Source: Clostridia bacterium (lineage in GTDB: Bacteria; Bacillota; Clostridia; DUPQ01). From it: a DNA stretch of 10,983 nucleotides. The notes beneath the pieces were generated by a model, which worked only from the letters and a program-made list of their open reading frames with translations, was not told the DNA's origin and made no database searches. Position 1 is the stretch's first letter. The number at the start of each line of letters is the position of its first letter. Shown piece by piece: positions 7,957-10,983 of this stretch. Location of the stretch: NCBI GenBank assembly GCA_030592355.1, contig JAUVJE010000068.1, positions 1 to 10,983 of the forward strand, read 5' to 3'. A program made the translations under genes and the position numbers.

Positions 7957-9867
7957 ATGAACTATGGATTTGTAAGGGTAGCCGGAGTGTCTCTGCCTGT
8001 AGAAGTAGCTGATTGCAGCAGCAACAGCAGGCATATTATAGATGCTATAAGAAAATATGATAAGGATGTGCACTTCATAGCATTTCCAGAATTGTGTATA
8101 ACAGGTTATACTTGCGCAGACCTGTTTTTCCAAAAAGTCCTTCAAAAAAGCGCTATAAATGCTTTAATTGACATCTTGCATAGTACAAAATACACAAGTA
8201 TTGTTTCTATGTTGGGAATGCCGCTGGCTTTTAACGGGAAACTGTTTAATTGTGCTGTTGTTATTCAATCGGGTAAGGTGCTGGGCGTAGTGCCGAAATC
8301 ATATATACCAAACTACTCCGAGTATTACGAAAAACGCTGGTTCGCATCAGGAAAAGGTCTTTCGGCTGAGATTGATTTAGCAGGCTTCAAAGTTCCTTTT
8401 GGAACTGATATTATTTTCACTGCAGGCGGTACGGAAGAGTGCTCGTTTGCAGTGGAAATTTGCGAGGATCTTTGGGCGGCATCGCCGCCAAGTACGGATT
8501 ACTGCCAGGCCGGAGCACATTTGATATTTAATCTTTCGGCAAGCAATGATATTGTAGGCAAATGCGAATATAGAAAAAAGCTTATTGAACAACAGTCTGC
8601 GCGCTGTATATGCGGATATGTGTATATTTCAGCCGCATCGGGGGAATCAACGACAGACTTGGTGTATGGTGGCCATGGGATTATAGCTGAGAATGGTAAA
8701 ATGTTGATTGAAAGTGAACGCTTTAGTTTTGAAGGACAATTAGTTATAGCTGAAATCGATACTGGACTGATAAGCCACGACAGAAGCAAAAACAATGTTT
8801 TTAATGGGATTGGAACGTTTGGAAATTTCAGAAAAACAGCATATCTTATAAATGATATTGAAATAAACAAACTGCAGAGAAAAGTGAAATCTCATCCATT
8901 TGTTCCCGGCGATGACAGCAGACGCGAAAAGCGATGCAGGGAAATATTTGAAATACAATCTACAGGACTAGCCAAGAGGATGTTGCACACAGGCATTCAC
9001 AGAACAGTTATTGGTATCTCAGGAGGACTGGACTCTACACTTGCTCTTTTAGTTGCTGTAAAGGCATGTGGAAAATTGGGGTTGGATAACGGAAACATTA
9101 CAGCGGTAACCATGCCGGGATTCGGAACTACGGGAAGGACTTATGGAAATGCTGTTAAACTTATAGAAGCCCTGGGGGCAAAATTCAAGGAAATTGACAT
9201 AACCGAATCGTGCAGGCTTCATTTCAAAAGCATAGGACATGACGAAAATGTTCACGATTTGACATTTGAAAACGTACAGGCGAGAGAAAGAACGAGAATA
9301 CTTTTCGATATAGCGGGAAAAGAACGGGGGCTTGTCATCGGAACCGGGGATTTGAGCGAACTTGCACTTGGATGGGCAACTTACAACGGCGACCACATGT
9401 CGATGTACGGTGTCAATTGTTCTGTGCCCAAGACACTTGTAAGGTATATGATAGACTATGCAGCTGAATTTGAAAACGAACATGCAACCGCTGATATTCT
9501 CAGGGATATTATGGATACCCCTGTATCGCCGGAGCTTCTGCCTCCTAAAAACGGCGAGATTTCACAAATAACCGAGGATATAGTCGGACCTTATGAATTG
9601 CATGACTTTTTCCTGTATAACATGATTAGATGCGGGCATGAACCTGCCAAGATTAGATTTTTAGCGGAAAACGCTTTTAGCAATAAGTATGACAGCGAAG
9701 AAATAACCAAATGGCTTAAGATTTTTATAAAAAGATTTTTTACCCAGCAATTTAAAAGGTCATGCATTCCGGACGGCCCGAAAGTCGGAAGCGTTAGTTT
9801 ATCTCCCAGGGGCGACTGGAGAATGCCTTCCGATTCAGGATATGCAGAGTGGTTGAAAGATTTATAG
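7957..9867 (+). CDS. nadE: Glutamine-dependent NAD+ synthetase
   Basis: Last step of NAD+ synthesis: deamido-NAD+ + ATP + glutamine gives NAD+ (EC 6.3.5.1), in the cytosol. The 636 aa contain both domains. The N-terminal nitrilase-type glutaminase has the Glu-Lys-Cys triad Glu45 (FPELCITGY), Lys114 (VVPKSYIPNY) and Cys169 (VEICEDLW). The C-terminal ATP-pyrophosphatase synthetase domain has the PP-loop SGGLDST (355-361) and the conserved GTGDLSELALGWATYNGDH segment. Presence of the glutaminase domain separates it from the short ammonia-dependent NadE. Length is normal for the bacterial two-domain form. The start is supported by GAGG (7947-7950) 6 nt before the ATG. A downstream hydrolase gene follows after 10 nt. 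No other NAD synthesis gene (nadA, B, C, D) is in the window. Confidence 0.96.
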   Translation: MNYGFVRVAGVSLPVEVADCSSNSRHIIDAIRKYDKDVHFIAFPELCITGYTCADLFFQKVLQKSAINALIDILHSTKYTSIVSMLGMPLAFNGKLFNCAVVIQSGKVLGVVPKSYIPNYSEYYEKRWFASGKGLSAEIDLAGFKVPFGTDIIFTAGGTEECSFAVEICEDLWAASPPSTDYCQAGAHLIFNLSASNDIVGKCEYRKKLIEQQSARCICGYVYISAASGESTTDLVYGGHGIIAENGKMLIESERFSFEGQLVIAEIDTGLISHDRSKNNVFNGIGTFGNFRKTAYLINDIEINKLQRKVKSHPFVPGDDSRREKRCREIFEIQSTGLAKRMLHTGIHRTVIGISGGLDSTLALLVAVKACGKLGLDNGNITAVTMPGFGTTGRTYGNAVKLIEALGAKFKEIDITESCRLHFKSIGHDENVHDLTFENVQARERTRILFDIAGKERGLVIGTGDLSELALGWATYNGDHMSMYGVNCSVPKTLVRYMIDYAAEFENEHATADILRDIMDTPVSPELLPPKNGEISQITEDIVGPYELHDFFLYNMIRCGHEPAKIRFLAENAFSNKYDSEEITKWLKIFIKRFFTQQFKRSCIPDGPKVGSVSLSPRGDWRMPSDSGYAEWLKDL

Positions 9868-9877
9868 AGGATAGAAT

Positions 9878-10983
9878 ATGAAGGTTCTCAATTACAACGC
9901 AGGCAACAATTATCCGAATTTGCTGGTTTTTAAAGGCAGGGCGGCATTGAGGGCCATTGATGAGAAGCTTCAGTCGATAAAGGATTTGGCAACTTGGGAG
10001 AGAGAGCGTGAAAAGCTTCAGGCGGCATATAGGGCTGCATACCCCGGATTCATGTTTAAAAAAAGAGGCCCCGTTCAATCACAGATGGTTTCAAAATATG
10101 ATTTTAAACACTACAGGATAGAAAATCATATCTTCGAATCGTATCCCGGTTGGTTTGTTAACGCTACTGTTTATCTACCGAAGAAAAAAGGCAGATACCC
10201 CGGTGTTGTATGCCCAACCGGACACAGTTCGAAAAAATTTCCCAATTACACGAGTTCAGCTCAGCTTATTGCAAGAAGCGGTTACATTGCCGTTTCTTTC
10301 GATCCGCCCGGAATGCAGGGTGAACATCAGGGGAGGAATGACCATTTTGAGGATGGGGTACGAAGCTATCTTTCTGGTTTCTGGTCTCAGACATTTTTCG
10401 TAATTGACGCGATTAGGTGCCTTGATTATCTTGAAACAAGGGATGATGTCATACAGGAGTGCGGATTTTCAATGACCGGCATATCGGGCGGTGGAACCAC
10501 GACATTTCATGCTAATATACTTGATAAAAGGCTGGCCTGCATTGCTCCGGTATGCTGTATATCTGATGAAGAAGGACTGACCCTTGATGACAGATACACG
10601 TTCTGCTGTGAGGGAAAAGGTTTTGGAAATTGGACAAACGGAATTAGATACAGCACCATGCTTGCATTGTCTGCGCCTGTGCCCATGCTTCTGTGCGCCG
10701 GAAAAATGGATGAGGTTTTTGACTATAAACTGGCAGAAAAAACCATGGATATTACCAAAAAGATTTATTCTTTATATGGAAGCGAAGAAGCAAATATATA
10801 TATAGATTCAAAGTCAGGACATGAATATACACCGGCGATGGTGAATAAGGTGCTGAAATTTTTTGATATACACCAAAAAGGCATTGACAGGTCAGACGAG
10901 TACTATAATTATTCAATCAATGATGTGGAATTTCCCGAGCCGGAAAAATTAATGTGCAATGCAGCGGAAACAGCATCGATGTA
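9878..10983 (+). CDS. Alpha/beta hydrolase, acetylxylan esterase / dienelactone hydrolase-like, 3'-partial
   Basis: An open reading frame from the ATG at 9878 runs without a stop to the window edge (368 codons visible). AGAGG (9866-9870) overlaps the nadE stop and lies 7 nt before the ATG, so translation is probably coupled to nadE. Visible features are a charged helical N-terminus, TVYLPKKKGRYPGVVCPTGHSSK (oxyanion-side Gly115-His116), SFDPPGMQGEH (Asp142 region), the nucleophile elbow GISGGG (Ser203), a probable catalytic Asp278 in AGKMDEVFD and His315 in SGHEYTP. A complete Ser-Asp-His triad in this order, with the PxGH and DPPGxGE motifs, fits the acetylxylan esterase (AXE1)/dienelactone hydrolase group of esterases. 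No signal peptide is evident, so it is likely cytoplasmic and may deacetylate imported sugars or cleave another small ester. The substrate and the C-terminal end are unknown. Confidence 0.82.
   Translation, partial: MKVLNYNAGNNYPNLLVFKGRAALRAIDEKLQSIKDLATWEREREKLQAAYRAAYPGFMFKKRGPVQSQMVSKYDFKHYRIENHIFESYPGWFVNATVYLPKKKGRYPGVVCPTGHSSKKFPNYTSSAQLIARSGYIAVSFDPPGMQGEHQGRNDHFEDGVRSYLSGFWSQTFFVIDAIRCLDYLETRDDVIQECGFSMTGISGGGTTTFHANILDKRLACIAPVCCISDEEGLTLDDRYTFCCEGKGFGNWTNGIRYSTMLALSAPVPMLLCAGKMDEVFDYKLAEKTMDITKKIYSLYGSEEANIYIDSKSGHEYTPAMVNKVLKFFDIHQKGIDRSDEYYNYSINDVEFPEPEKLMCNAAETASM

Noticed and set aside
9049..9483. Minus-strand open frame of 144 codons inside nadE
   Set aside because: It lies wholly within the strongly conserved NAD synthetase domain on the opposite strand, has no recognisable motif, and is a shadow frame. 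The same applies to the other minus-strand frames in nadE at 8377-8958 and elsewhere in the window.
10155..10805. Two short plus-strand frames (10155-10403 and 10584-10805) at the right end
   Set aside because: Both are in a different frame from the continuous esterase frame starting at 9878, which shows a complete catalytic triad and a ribosome binding site; the short frames have neither.
1..10983. Looked for CRISPR arrays, transposases, phage, toxin-antitoxin or defence genes
   Set aside because: None is visible. The only repeat array has two perfect units and one degenerate unit with 6-7 nt linkers, far too short for CRISPR spacers, and all genes belong to common metabolic or housekeeping families.

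Overview
The window looks like chromosomal DNA of an anaerobic, low-GC Gram-positive bacterium of the Clostridia type. It is AT-rich, the ribosome binding sites are strong GGAGG/AGGGGG-like sites, it carries an oxygen-sensitive ferredoxin-dependent 2-oxoacid oxidoreductase, and the protein families are those common in clostridia. The genus cannot be named from the sequence. All seven genes are on the + strand, tightly packed and intact, except that both window edges cut a gene.

Left region (1-3668): an aromatic acid module. A phenylacetate-CoA ligase-like gene (5' end outside the window) is followed 11 nt later by iorA and then, after a single base, by iorB. IorAB oxidatively decarboxylates aryl-pyruvates, the transamination products of Phe, Tyr and Trp, to aryl-acetyl-CoA while reducing ferredoxin. 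The neighbouring ligase interconverts aryl-acetates and their CoA thioesters, so the three genes make a coherent route for fermenting or salvaging aromatic amino acids. A clear intrinsic terminator closes the operon.

Middle spacer (3619-3864): besides the terminator it holds two perfect 17-bp direct repeats with a third, degenerate copy in near phase (period 23-24 bp), then a plausible sigma-A type promoter.

Right region (3865-10983): five co-directional genes separated by 10-35 nt with no terminator visible between them. They are a HelD-like superfamily 1 helicase/RNA polymerase-recycling ATPase, a monoacylglycerol lipase-like alpha/beta hydrolase, an M19 (membrane/renal dipeptidase family) peptidase, a glutamine-dependent NAD+ synthetase, and a second alpha/beta hydrolase of the acetylxylan esterase/dienelactone hydrolase type that runs off the right edge. 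This looks like a co-transcribed housekeeping or salvage group rather than one pathway.

No tRNA, rRNA, CRISPR array, transposase, phage or defence gene is visible. Nothing here convincingly amounts to a new system; the spacer repeats are the least explained element.
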